Part shown: piece after piece, positions 1 to 8,663 of the stretch
Position numbering within the stretch: position 1 is the stretch's first letter
Layout: each line of letters opens with the position of its first letter
NCBI RefSeq assembly: GCF_031180885.1
Contig: NZ_JAPSLK010000034.1
Coordinates: 1-64,000, forward strand
Length of the DNA: 64,000 nucleotides
Reading direction: 5' to 3'
DNA from: Saccharothrix sp.
Lineage (GTDB): Bacteria > Actinomycetota > Actinomycetes > Mycobacteriales > Pseudonocardiaceae
Position numbers and translations under genes: made by a program
Notes under the pieces: model-generated
Databases searched by the model: none
What the model saw: only the letters and a program-made list of their open reading frames with translations
Told to the model about the DNA's origin: nothing

Positions 1-2793
1 GACGGGGGTGAGATCGTCGTGCTGCGCGTGGCGGACGGGGTGGAGCTGGCCCGCATCCCGTTCCCCGACCACCTCGACGGGTGGGACAGCAGCCCGGCGT
101 GGTCCCCGGACGGGCGCGGCATCGCGTTCAGCCGCGACACCGAGGCCGTGGAGATCTCGCAGGTGCACCCGCGCTCCGTGGGCGGCTCTACGCCCCTGGG
201 CGGTTCGTTCACCACCATCGCCTCCCTGCGCACCCCGAACGTCCCGGCCCGGCCCGAGATCATGTTCCTGCTGGACACCACTGGGACGATGGGCGACATG
301 ATCGGGGCGGTGCGCCTCAACCTCGGCGAGGCGATGCGCCAGATCTCCGAGAGGGAACCGCTGGCCCGCTACGGCATCGCCTCCTACAAGGACGTCACCG
401 ACGGCACGGAGTTGCGCTACCAGCGCGTGAAGAAGCCGACCACCCGCGAGGAGATCCAAGCAGTTCTGGACGACAAGACCCAGCTCGTGACCGGCGGTGG
501 TGGCGACGAAATGGAGGACTGGTTCAACGCCCTGCACCACATTTCCAGGGACCCCGAGATCTTCAGCCAACCCGGCACCAGCCGGATCATCGTGCTCGTC
601 GGCGACGCCGCCAGCCACGACATCACCGACCGCTGCATCTACCCCCAGCCCACCTGCCCGAGCGAATATCCCTACTGGCGCGAGTCGGTGATCGAGAACG
701 AGCTGGTCAGCCGGGACATCCACCTCTCCGCCGTGCCCGTCCTGTTCGAGGGCGAGCGGGACCCGGAGCTGCCGCCGTACCCGCACCTGGACTTCCGGGG
801 GCAGGCGACCAGGCTGACCAAGGCCACCGACGGCGCCCTCACCGAGGGCTACACGTCGGCTGACATCGTCAAGGGCATCCAGGCGGGCATCGAGCGCATC
901 CCGGTGACCGTCACCCCGCGCGCCAACTGCCCGCAGGGCGTCTCGATCGAGTTCACCCCGTCCTCGGTCACCGTGCCGGGCAACACCGACGTGCAGTTCC
1001 AGGAGACGGTCCGGCTGGAACCGCCGGGCCCGGGCGTCGCCGAGGTGGGGGACCGGCTCACCTGCACCGTGGACTTCCTGTTCGACGGCGTCGAGCCCGG
1101 GCAGCCGCACGTCCAGACCATCCACGTCACGGAAGCGGCGGCCGGCCTGCCCACAGTCGTCGTCAACGGCGACACGGTGGTCAGCCCCAACGGAACTCCG
1201 ATGGTCGTGCCGTTCACCGCCTCCGCCACCTCGGTGACCGGCGCGCCCCTCACCCCGACCTGCGACGCCACGCCGGGGCAGCTGTTCCCGGTCGGCGTCA
1301 CCACCGTCACCTGCACCGCGAGCGACGGCCCTCGCCGCAGCAGCGCCAGTGCGCCGGTCGCCGTGGTCGTCCCGGAGCCCCGGGCCACTCGGGACATCTG
1401 GCTCGCCGACTTCTCCGGACCGCTGCGGCAGATCAACCTGTCCCGGCTGTTCGCCCCGGACTGCGCGCGCGACGACACGTCACCCGCCTGGTCGCCGGAC
1501 GGCAGCCGGCTGGTGTTCACGCACGCCGGGAGGTCGCTGTGCGTGGCCGACGCGTCGGGGGCCAACGCCCGGCGGATCTTCACCGCCGAGCTCTGCCTGG
1601 ACTCGCCCGCGTGGTCGCCCGACGGCGCGCTGATCGCGTTCGACCAGTGCGCGGGGGAGTTCGGCGCCACCCGCATCTGGCAGGTCGCGCCCTCCGGCGG
1701 GCCGGCGACCGTGCTGGTGGCCGACCCGGAGGCGGAGGTCGGGGTCGCCGCGTTCCAGCCGGTGCCGGACCTCGTGGTGGTGGGCGCGGTAGCGCCGGCG
1801 GTGATCCCGTTCGAGGGCACCACGACCGTCCGGTTCACCGTCACCAACGCCGGTCTCGCGCCGACCACGCCGACGATCAACGTGACCGTCCCACCTGGAC
1901 TGCGCGTCGACGCGATCACCACCACCGCCGGGTCGTGCGACGGCACGGTCTGCACGCCGGGCCGCATGCCGCCGCGCGGCCAGGCCCAGATCCGGGTCAC
2001 CGTGACCGGGACCGCCGCCGGCAGCCAGGTCGTCGCCGCCGACGTGGGCCAGGACGTCAACCCGGGCAACAACAAGGCGCAGGTGACGATCCGCGTCGCC
2101 GACCCGGTCAAGCCGCCCGCCAACCCCGGTTCGCTGTCCATGGCGGTCGCCGTGCTGCCGCAGGAGAGCTTCGTCGGCGGGGACGACATCGTGTTGTCCT
2201 ACAAGGTGCGCAACGGCGCGGGCGAGCCGATGACGGACGTGCGCGTGGTGACTTCCCTGCCGCCGCAACTGGTTCCGCCCAAGGCCGTCTCACCGGGCTG
2301 CGCCGCGGACGGCTCGGTGTGCACGATCGGTGTCCTGCAACCGCTCCAGGAAGCCGACGTGCGGATCACGTTGCCCGCCAAGGCCGCCGTGGACACCACC
2401 GCGGGCGGCTCGGTGCTCGGCGTCGGGCCGGACAACAACGCCGCCGACAACACCGCCGTGGCGAAGGTCGTGGTGCGCCAACCGAAGGTGACCGTCGACC
2501 CGCTGGTCGGGCCGGGCGGGTTCGTGCCGCGCGCCAAGGGCACCGGGTTCCCGCCCGGCGGCACGGTGAAGCTCGCCTGGACCGTCGGCATCTCCGCCAC
2601 CCCCGGCACGGTGGTGGTCGAGGACGACGGCACGTTCGACGCCCAGGTCCTGGTCTTCGAGAACGACCTGGTCGGGCCGCGCGAACTCGCCGCCACCGCC
2701 GAAGCCGGGCCGGGGTTCGCCGAAGTGCGCTCGAACCCGTTCCTGGTCGTCCCGAAGTCGTTGCAACCACCCGACTTCGTGGGCCGCGGCTGA
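1..2793 (+). CDS. VWA / PD40 beta-propeller / DUF11 multidomain protein, 5' partial
   Basis: The frame is open from the first base, so the true start lies outside the window; a GTG at 19 is only the first in-frame start codon seen. Visible domains, numbered from 19: a PD40 strand (AWSPDG near residue 31), a von Willebrand A domain of about residues 78-290 with the MIDAS-like DTTGTMGDM near residue 86, an HYR-like Ig domain (about 380-450), two more PD40 strands (AWSPDGSRL, AWSPDGALI) and two or three DUF11/CARDB-like beta domains to the end. Such proteins usually act in adhesion or as scaffolds at the cell surface. Whether this one is exported cannot be judged because the N-terminus is missing. 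The stop lies 88 bases before the CisA-like gene, so the two may be co-transcribed. Confidence 0.8.
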   Translation, partial: DGGEIVVLRVADGVELARIPFPDHLDGWDSSPAWSPDGRGIAFSRDTEAVEISQVHPRSVGGSTPLGGSFTTIASLRTPNVPARPEIMFLLDTTGTMGDMIGAVRLNLGEAMRQISEREPLARYGIASYKDVTDGTELRYQRVKKPTTREEIQAVLDDKTQLVTGGGGDEMEDWFNALHHISRDPEIFSQPGTSRIIVLVGDAASHDITDRCIYPQPTCPSEYPYWRESVIENELVSRDIHLSAVPVLFEGERDPELPPYPHLDFRGQATRLTKATDGALTEGYTSADIVKGIQAGIERIPVTVTPRANCPQGVSIEFTPSSVTVPGNTDVQFQETVRLEPPGPGVAEVGDRLTCTVDFLFDGVEPGQPHVQTIHVTEAAAGLPTVVVNGDTVVSPNGTPMVVPFTASATSVTGAPLTPTCDATPGQLFPVGVTTVTCTASDGPRRSSASAPVAVVVPEPRATRDIWLADFSGPLRQINLSRLFAPDCARDDTSPAWSPDGSRLVFTHAGRSLCVADASGANARRIFTAELCLDSPAWSPDGALIAFDQCAGEFGATRIWQVAPSGGPATVLVADPEAEVGVAAFQPVPDLVVVGAVAPAVIPFEGTTTVRFTVTNAGLAPTTPTINVTVPPGLRVDAITTTAGSCDGTVCTPGRMPPRGQAQIRVTVTGTAAGSQVVAADVGQDVNPGNNKAQVTIRVADPVKPPANPGSLSMAVAVLPQESFVGGDDIVLSYKVRNGAGEPMTDVRVVTSLPPQLVPPKAVSPGCAADGSVCTIGVLQPLQEADVRITLPAKAAVDTTAGGSVLGVGPDNNAADNTAVAKVVVRQPKVTVDPLVGPGGFVPRAKGTGFPPGGTVKLAWTVGISATPGTVVVEDDGTFDAQVLVFENDLVGPRELAATAEAGPGFAEVRSNPFLVVPKSLQPPDFVGRG

Positions 2794-2881
2794 ACGGCTG
2801 CCCGTTGGGGCAGTGCGCGGAGCACCGGCCCCCACCCTTCCGACTCGTCCTCCACGACCGCTTCTCGAACAGGATTACGAC

Positions 2882-4183
2882 ATGGGCGCTACCGCGACGC
2901 TGTCCGCCACGGGTCTGTCCGTGGAGCCGGGCTCCGAGGTCACGTGCACGGTCGTCGTGCGCAACACCGGCCAGTTGGTCGACCAGTTCACCGTCGACGT
3001 GGTCGGCGACGCGGCCGGCTGGGCCGTGGCCGAGCCGCCGTCGGTGAACCTGGTGCCGCAGGCCTCCGAAACGGTCACCGTGCGGTTCGCGCCACCCCGG
3101 GCCGCGAACGTGCCGGCCGGGTCGGTGCACTTCGGCGTCCGGGTCACCTCGCGCGAGGACCCGTACGGGTCGGTGGTCGAGGAGGGCGTGGTCGAGGTCG
3201 GCGCGTTCACCGACCTGAGCGCGGAACTGGTGCCCGGCAAGGTCGAGGCCGGTCGGCGCGGCAAGTTCGAGCTGGCCGTGGACAACGTGGGCAACCACCC
3301 GGTCGGCGTGCGGTTCCAGCCCAGCGACCCGGACGGCGAGCTGGACTTCAAGCTGGACCGCTCCGAGGTGCTGCTCGCGCCGGGCACGGCCGCGTTCGTC
3401 AAGCTGCTGGTGAAGCCGCACGACACGTTCCTGCGCGGCCAGCCGCGGTCCAAGCCGTTCCGGGTGGAGGTGCTGCCCGACGCGGGCGGCCCGCTGGTCG
3501 CGGACGGCATGTTCGTGCAGCGGTCGCTGCTGCCCAAGTGGCTGCTGCCCGCGCTGATCGCGTTGCTGGCCCTGGGACTCGTGCTGGCCACCCTGTGGTT
3601 CACCGTCCTCCAGCCCGCCGTGAAGTCCGCCGCGCGGGAGGCCGCCACCCAGCAGGCCGCCGACGTCAAGGCCGCAGCGGTCCGCGCCGAGGAGAACGCG
3701 GGCGCGGCCAAGCAGGAGGCGGAGAAGGCCAAGGGCAACTCGGACCGGGCCATGGAGGCCGTGGGCCTGGACCCCGGCGCGCCGCCCGGGGCCCAGCCCA
3801 CCGGCACCCCGCCGGCGGGCAAGCAGGCCGGTGAACCCACGGACTTCCGGGTCGCGGCGGACGCGGCGATCGTGTCCAACCCGGACCAGTTCACCGACTT
3901 CGTGTTCAGCCCGCCGGAGGGCAAGACCCTGCGGGTCAGCGACATCGTGCTGCAGAACCCGCGCGGCGACACGGGCACCATCCGCGTCCTGCGCGACGCC
4001 GGCGGCTCCCGCAGCGGCATCCTCGAAGTCGGGCTGGCGAACTTCCGCGACCTGGACCGCCACTACGTCGAGCCGCTGCGGTTCAAGCCGGGCGAGAAGA
4101 TCGTGATCGCGGTGAGCTGCCAGAACCCGGCCGAGAAGGGCAACTGCAAGCCCTCCGTGTCCTTCTCCGGCCGGGTGGAGTGA
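2882..4183 (+). CDS. Single-pass membrane protein of the 'hydrolytic protein' / CisA type
   Basis: 433 aa. The start is the ATG behind ACAGGATTACGAC; a longer in-frame reading from 2813 looks like spacer. There is no signal peptide. Residues 1-215 form two Ig-like/CARDB beta domains, residues 220-243 a strong membrane helix (WLLPALIALLALGLVLATLW), residues 246-290 an Ala/Glu/Lys-rich coiled coil, then a Pro/Gly linker and a C-terminal beta-rich domain (about 320-433). With no leader, the Ig domains are expected in the cytoplasm and the C-domain outside. This architecture matches, from memory, the protein annotated 'hydrolytic protein' in Streptomyces contractile injection system loci and studied as CisA, which links the particle to the membrane. 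The name gives no reason to expect hydrolase activity. Assignment is inference. Confidence 0.65.
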   Translation: MGATATLSATGLSVEPGSEVTCTVVVRNTGQLVDQFTVDVVGDAAGWAVAEPPSVNLVPQASETVTVRFAPPRAANVPAGSVHFGVRVTSREDPYGSVVEEGVVEVGAFTDLSAELVPGKVEAGRRGKFELAVDNVGNHPVGVRFQPSDPDGELDFKLDRSEVLLAPGTAAFVKLLVKPHDTFLRGQPRSKPFRVEVLPDAGGPLVADGMFVQRSLLPKWLLPALIALLALGLVLATLWFTVLQPAVKSAAREAATQQAADVKAAAVRAEENAGAAKQEAEKAKGNSDRAMEAVGLDPGAPPGAQPTGTPPAGKQAGEPTDFRVAADAAIVSNPDQFTDFVFSPPEGKTLRVSDIVLQNPRGDTGTIRVLRDAGGSRSGILEVGLANFRDLDRHYVEPLRFKPGEKIVIAVSCQNPAEKGNCKPSVSFSGRVE

Positions 4184-4229
4184 CTAGTCGTGGTGGGCTG
4201 TGTTGGATTGGGCCGCCCCCGGCGTCGCG

Positions 4230-4329
4230 GACGAGGCCGCCGAAAGTCGGCTCGTCGCGCCCCGTTTCGCTCCGACCGGAAAAGCTGATCGGAGCGAAAC
4301 GGGCCGCGACAAGCCGACGCGGCCTCGTC
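4230..4329. repeat. Palindromic repeat family 1, copy A
   Basis: A 100-bp imperfect palindrome fills the gap between convergent genes. The outer arms run GACGAGGCC ... GGCCTCGTC and include GTCGGCTCGTCGCG / CGCGACAAGCCGAC. The inner stem is CCCGTTTCGCTCCGA (4261-4275) pairing perfectly with TCGGAGCGAAACGGG (4289-4303). A second copy at 21314-21414 lies in the opposite orientation, shares the outer arms, but has a different inner stem that still pairs. The position suggests a bidirectional terminator or a mobile REP-like element. Confidence 0.85.
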
Positions 4330-4332
4330 ACG

Positions 4333-4956
4333 TCAGATCAGGCCCTCACGCAAGGCGAAAGCGACGGCGTGGGCGCGGTTGCGCAACTGGAAGCGGTTGG
4401 TGATGTCGTGCAGGATGCTCTTGACCGTCCGCTGCGAGTAGCACAGCTTCTCGGCGATCTCGCGGGTCTCGAAGCCGTCCGCGATCAGCCGCAGGACCTC
4501 GGTCTCCCGGTCGGACATGCCTGCCATGGTCCAGCCGTTCGGGTTGAGCACGTTGCGCTGCAACCGGGACACCCGGTCCAGCAGCCGGCCCAGCAGGTCC
4601 GCCGGCAGCGCGCCCTGGCCGGCCGCGGTCGCCTTCACCAGGCGCACCAACGTGTCCGGGGTGGCGTCGGAGCGGCGGATCACCGCCGAGACGCCGGAGC
4701 TGACGATGTTCAGCAGCTCCGGGTCGGCGATGTCGCCGGCCACCAGCACGATGTTCGGACTGCCCTGCACCTGGAGGCGGCGCAGCAGTTGCTGCGCCGG
4801 CCCGTCCAGCTTCTCCAGCACCACCAGCGCGACCGGCGCCGGCTCGTCGGGTTCGACCAGTCTGATCTCGGGTCGGGACCGCAGGGCCGCGGTCACCCCC
4901 GCCCGCGTGATCGAGTCCGCCGCGTGCAGCACCACCGCGATCTGCTCACCGTTCAT
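4333..4956 (-). CDS. LuxR-type response regulator with degenerate receiver
   Basis: 207 aa. The ATG at 4956 is preceded by GGGGAG; an in-frame GTG 66 bases upstream gives a non-conserved extension. The C-terminal region (about residues 147-207) is a clear GerE/LuxR helix-turn-helix (SDRETEVLRLIADG ... QRTVKSILHDI). The N-terminal half has the receiver fold pattern, but the usual acidic pair is replaced near HAAD and the phospho-acceptor strand reads LVVLEKLDG with no Asp at the expected place, so phosphorylation is unlikely. It is transcribed in the same direction as the canonical regulator and kinase upstream. It may respond to ligand or protein contact; its targets could be the VWA/CisA-like genes or the radical SAM gene. 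Confidence 0.85.
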   Translation of the reverse strand: MNGEQIAVVLHAADSITRAGVTAALRSRPEIRLVEPDEPAPVALVVLEKLDGPAQQLLRRLQVQGSPNIVLVAGDIADPELLNIVSSGVSAVIRRSDATPDTLVRLVKATAAGQGALPADLLGRLLDRVSRLQRNVLNPNGWTMAGMSDRETEVLRLIADGFETREIAEKLCYSQRTVKSILHDITNRFQLRNRAHAVAFALREGLI

Positions 4957-5021
4957 GCCCGGCTCCCCAACCTCGTGCGTCAAGTCCCCTGACCATGGTC
5001 GCGACCCGGTGCGTCCCGGCA

Positions 5022-5693
5022 CTATGGGCGTGTTGTCCCGATGTGTCCCGGGTCGTCGCCCAGACCGGCCTCCTTGGCCCGGGACACCGCCTGCGCGCGG
5101 TCGGCGACGTGCAGCTTGCGCAGGATGTTGGACACGTGGTTGCGCACCGTCTTCGGGCTGAGCACCAGGACCCGGGCGATGGCCGCGTTGCCGCGCCCGT
5201 CGGCCATCAGCCGCAGCACCTCGCGCTCCCGCGTGGTCAGCTCGGGGAACGCCTCCGGCCGCTTGGCCCGGCCGCCGGCGCCGAAGTAGGCCAGCAGCCG
5301 CACCGCGATGCCCGGGCTGAAGATCGCCTCGCCCTCGGCGACCGCCCGCACCGCGCGGACGATCTGCTGCGGCTTCGCGGCCTTGAGCAGGTAGCCCAGC
5401 GCGCCCGCGCGCATCGCGGCGAACACCGACTCGTCGTCGTCGAACATCGTCAGCACCAGCACCCGCACGCCCGGGTCGCGCGCCACGATCCGCCGGATGG
5501 CCTCGACACCGCCGAGGTCGGGCATGTTGAGGTCCATCACCACCACGTCCGGCTTCAGGCTGGCCGCGAGTTCGACGGCCATCTCGCCACCGGACGCCTC
5601 GCCGACCAGCTCCACGTCGGTGGCGGCGGTCAGCGCGGCGGCGAGCCCGTAGCGGAACAGCGGGTGGTCGTCCACCACCAGCGCCCGCAGCAT
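5022..5693 (-). CDS. NarL/LuxR family response regulator
   Basis: 223 aa. Canonical receiver: acidic pair D8-D9, phospho-acceptor D54 in VVVMDLNMPD, and the conserved Lys in YLLKAAKP near residue 104, then a LuxR helix-turn-helix (LTTREREVLRLMADGRGN ... SPKTVRNHVSNIL). The ATG at 5693 lies seven bases after the kinase stop; a GTG at 5711 would overlap the kinase by a few codons. Kinase and regulator form one operon and a cognate pair. The target is unknown; the divergent radical SAM gene is the nearest candidate. Confidence 0.93.
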   Translation of the reverse strand: MLRALVVDDHPLFRYGLAAALTAATDVELVGEASGGEMAVELAASLKPDVVVMDLNMPDLGGVEAIRRIVARDPGVRVLVLTMFDDDESVFAAMRAGALGYLLKAAKPQQIVRAVRAVAEGEAIFSPGIAVRLLAYFGAGGRAKRPEAFPELTTREREVLRLMADGRGNAAIARVLVLSPKTVRNHVSNILRKLHVADRAQAVSRAKEAGLGDDPGHIGTTRP

Positions 5694-5700
5694 GTCCCGC

Positions 5701-6339
5701 TCACACCCCACCCGCGACCGGGAGGTCCGCCGCCACGCGCGTGCCCCCCGCCGCGGCGTGATCCATCTCCCAGGTGCCGCCCACCTCGGCGGCGCGCTCC
5801 CGCATTGAACTCAGCCCGATCCCGTCACCACCGCGCGGGCACGCGCCCACCCCGTCGTCCACGACCTCGACGTGCAGCCCGCCCGCGCACCACATCCGCA
5901 CCACGCAGTGCCGCGCCCCCGCGTGCCGGACCACGTTGGTCAACGCCTCGCACACGATCCGGTAGGCCGCGACCTGCACCGCCACCGGCAGCTCCGGCAG
6001 GTCCACCGGGACCTGGACCTCGACCAGCACCGGGTGCCGGTCGGCCAACGTCGCCACGTGCGCCCGCACCGCGCCCACCAGCCCCAACCGGGCCAGCTCG
6101 GCCGGGTAGGCCCCGGCCGCCAACCGCCGGATCTCCGCGACGGCGTGGTGCATCTCCTCCTCCAACCGCGCGAGCAACGGCCCCGCCGAAGCCGGGTCGT
6201 GCGCGACGAGGTGGCGGGCCGCGCGCAAACCCAGCGCGATCGCCGCGAGCGAGGGCCCCAGACCGTCGTGCAGGTCGCGCAGCACCCGGCGTCTGGCCTC
6301 GTCGGCCGCGTCGGTGGACACCGCGAACTCGCGACGCAT
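5701..6339 (-). CDS. Short NarL-partner histidine kinase without sensor domain
   Basis: 212 aa. The ATG at 6339 follows a very strong ribosome site (GGGGAGGGGAC). The protein holds only a HisKA_3 dimerisation helix with RDLHDGLGP (phospho-accepting H24) and a HATPase_c domain with N-box (CEALTNVVRHAGA), G1 box (VVDDGVGA) and GLSSMRERA. There is no transmembrane or sensory region, whereas family members normally have 150 or more residues before the H-box. It is therefore a cytoplasmic kinase that must be controlled by a partner or simply set the level of its regulator. The frame is open for more than 1 kb upstream, but that region is antisense to the radical SAM gene and is not conserved-looking. 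Confidence 0.88.
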   Translation of the reverse strand: MRREFAVSTDAADEARRRVLRDLHDGLGPSLAAIALGLRAARHLVAHDPASAGPLLARLEEEMHHAVAEIRRLAAGAYPAELARLGLVGAVRAHVATLADRHPVLVEVQVPVDLPELPVAVQVAAYRIVCEALTNVVRHAGARHCVVRMWCAGGLHVEVVDDGVGACPRGGDGIGLSSMRERAAEVGGTWEMDHAAAGGTRVAADLPVAGGV

Positions 6340-6534
6340 GTCCCCTCCCCGGGTGCTCACCGCTCGGGCTTCGTCGCCACGTCCGTGAAGTCGTCCGGTT
6401 AACGGGCGTCGTTTCAAACAACCCGACAGGTTCCCACGTTCGAGGGAACCGATTGGTCCATCGGTGACGCAGTGACGTATCAGGACGGGGTTCGTCTGCT
6501 CCATATGGATAAGAGGCACCACAGGAGGGTGGAA

Positions 6535-7542
6535 ATGCGGCAGGCTGCTGGCGGCAGGGCGGTCCTTCAGGTGCACCCGACGAGGCTGTGCAATCTCCGG
6601 TGCCGGCACTGCTACTCCAGCTCCGGCCCCGACGTGTCGGAGTCCGTGCCGATCCCCCTGTTGTCCCAGGTCGTCCGGGACGCGGCGGCGTTGGGCTACG
6701 ACGTCCTGAACGTGACCGGCGGCGAGCCGTTCCTGTACCCGGAACTCCCGACCTTGCTGCGGACCGCCCGCGAAGCCGGGATGCGGACCACGGTGACCAC
6801 GAACGCGGTGGCCCTGAACCAGCGCCGGATCGGTCTGGTGAGGGGCTTGGTCGACCTGGTCGCGGTGTCCATCGACGGCGACCAACGCACCCACGACCGC
6901 ATCCGGGACCAACAGGGTTGCTTCACCAAGGCGCTGGCGGGCATCCGGCGGCTGACCGAGGCCGGCGTCCCGGTGGGCGTGGTGACCACGCTGACCCAGG
7001 GGAACGCGACCCAACTGGGCGATGTCGCGGTGGCCGCCACCCAGTCCGGCGCCCTGCTGCTGCAGGTGCACCCGCTGGAGCCGGAGGGCGCGGCGGGCCG
7101 GCTGATGGCGGGGGAGCGGCCGGACGCGGTGGAGTTGGCCTACGCGGCGGTCGAGTTGGGGCGGATCGCCGAGGAGCACGGGTTGGCGGTGCAGTTGGAC
7201 GCCGTGCCGAGGACGTTGTTGACCCGGAAACCGGAGGCTTTCCTGGCTGCTCCGGTGGCTGCGGACGCACCGTTGGGGAGTTGGTTGACGCCGTTGGTGA
7301 TCGAGGCGAACGGCGCGGCGGTGCCGATTGCCTACGGATTCGACCGGCGGTATTGGTTGGGGAACGTGTACGACCGGTCGTTGGCGGAGATGGCGCGGGG
7401 TTGGGACCGGTACCCGTTCTTGGAGTTGTGCCGGAACACGTGGCAGCGGCTGGTGGACGGCCGAACCGGCCCGCTCATCGCGTGGTACGGCCACCTGGTC
7501 CGCGCGTCCCGAACCCAACGCTCCGCCACCGCCGGCCGCTGA
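6535..7542 (+). CDS. Radical SAM protein with cysteine-poor SPASM-like tail
   Basis: 335 aa. The ATG at 6535 has AGGAGG six bases upstream, better than in-frame starts at 6472 or 6505. The [4Fe-4S] site that cleaves S-adenosylmethionine is CNLRCRHC (C19, C23, C26), followed by NVTGGEPFLYPEL and VSIDGDQRTHDRIR typical of the MoaA/PqqE-like group. The C-terminal part aligns in style with SPASM/Twitch tails (NGAAVPIAYGFDRRYWLGNVY) but lacks the cysteines for auxiliary clusters. Such enzymes often modify peptides; no convincing precursor peptide was seen within about 200 bases on either side. It is divergent from the two-component genes, which may control it. Substrate unknown. Confidence 0.85.
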   Translation: MRQAAGGRAVLQVHPTRLCNLRCRHCYSSSGPDVSESVPIPLLSQVVRDAAALGYDVLNVTGGEPFLYPELPTLLRTAREAGMRTTVTTNAVALNQRRIGLVRGLVDLVAVSIDGDQRTHDRIRDQQGCFTKALAGIRRLTEAGVPVGVVTTLTQGNATQLGDVAVAATQSGALLLQVHPLEPEGAAGRLMAGERPDAVELAYAAVELGRIAEEHGLAVQLDAVPRTLLTRKPEAFLAAPVAADAPLGSWLTPLVIEANGAAVPIAYGFDRRYWLGNVYDRSLAEMARGWDRYPFLELCRNTWQRLVDGRTGPLIAWYGHLVRASRTQRSATAGR

Positions 7543-7584
7543 CGCTTCACGTCGTGGAGCGCCGTTCCGAGGGAGCCGGGTGGG

Positions 7585-8574
7585 TCAGCGCCCGCTGAGC
7601 AAGTCCGCGGCCGACCGGGTGTTGATGACCCTGTCCGCCGTCACCCCGCACTCCTCCGCCCGCTCGCACCCGAACGACAACCAGTCCAACTGCCCCGGCG
7701 CGTGCGCGTCGCTGTCGATCGAGAACGAGCACCCCAGCTCCACCGCCAACCGCAGCAACCGCCCCGGCGGGTCCCGCCGCTCCGGCCGCGAGTTGATCTC
7801 CACCGCCGTCCCGCTGTCCCGGCACGCCTCGAAGACCGCCTTCCCGTCGAACGTCGACTCCGGCCGCCCCCGCCCCACCACCAGGCGCCCCGTGCAGTGG
7901 CCGAGGATGTCCACGTTCGGGTTGGTCACCGCCTTCACCATCCGCCGGGTCATCTCGGGCTCGGCCATGCGGAGCTTGGAGTGGACGCTCGCCACCACGA
8001 TGTCCAGCTGCGCCAACAACTCCGGGTCCTGGTCCAAAGAACCGTCGTCCAGGATGTCGACCTCGATGCCGGTCAGGATCATGAATGGCGCCAACTCCGT
8101 GTTCAGCTCCGCGACCACCTCCAGCTGCCGGCGCAACCGGTCGGCGGACAACCCGTTGGCCACGGTCAACCTCGGCGAGTGGTCCGTGAGCACCATCCAC
8201 TCGTGGCCCAGGTCGCGCGCGGCTTCGGCCATTTCGCGGATCGGGCTGCCGCCGTCGGACCAGTCGGAGTGGGTGTGGCAGTCTCCCTTGAGCTTCGCCC
8301 GCAACTCCCGGCCACCGACCACCGGGTGGTCGCGGAACTTCGACAGGTAGGACGGTTCACGGCCCTGCACCGCATCGGTGATCACGCCCGCGGTGGCCTT
8401 GCCGATGCCGTTCAGGTCCGTCAGGGTTCCGTTCGCCACCCGGCGTTCCAGGTCGCCGGGTGGCAGACCGGCCACCACCTCGGCCGCCCGCCGGAACGCC
8501 CGCACCCGGTACGTCGGCTCGCCGGCCCGCTCCAGTTGGAACGCCACCTGCCGCAATGCCCACAACGGATCCAC
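7585..8574 (-). CDS. PHP-domain phosphoesterase with Pol-beta-like helix-hairpin-helix N-terminus
   Basis: 329 aa, GTG start at 8574 behind ACAGGAC. The first 80 residues resemble the helix-hairpin-helix region of family X DNA polymerases (RAFRRAAEVVAGLP, NGIGKATAGVI). The remainder is a PHP domain with metal-binding motifs GDCHTHSDWSDG, LTDHSP, GIEVDI, VVASVHSK and IDSDAHA. This matches the PHP part of bacterial PolX without the polymerase palm, so a role in DNA end processing or small phosphoester hydrolysis is possible. It is divergent from the TetR gene with an 89-base gap. Confidence 0.88.
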   Translation of the reverse strand: MDPLWALRQVAFQLERAGEPTYRVRAFRRAAEVVAGLPPGDLERRVANGTLTDLNGIGKATAGVITDAVQGREPSYLSKFRDHPVVGGRELRAKLKGDCHTHSDWSDGGSPIREMAEAARDLGHEWMVLTDHSPRLTVANGLSADRLRRQLEVVAELNTELAPFMILTGIEVDILDDGSLDQDPELLAQLDIVVASVHSKLRMAEPEMTRRMVKAVTNPNVDILGHCTGRLVVGRGRPESTFDGKAVFEACRDSGTAVEINSRPERRDPPGRLLRLAVELGCSFSIDSDAHAPGQLDWLSFGCERAEECGVTADRVINTRSAADLLSGR

Positions 8575-8663
8575 CCGTCCTGTGTACCGCGTTGGGACGA
8601 TCGGTGCGCGTCGGCCACGGTGTCGTCACGAAGGGTTGCGGCCGGGCGCCCGGTGGGACCAGC

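Noticed and set aside
5701..7518. A 605-codon histidine kinase
   Set aside because: The first 390 codons are antisense to the radical SAM gene; the strong ribosome site at 6345 marks the real start.
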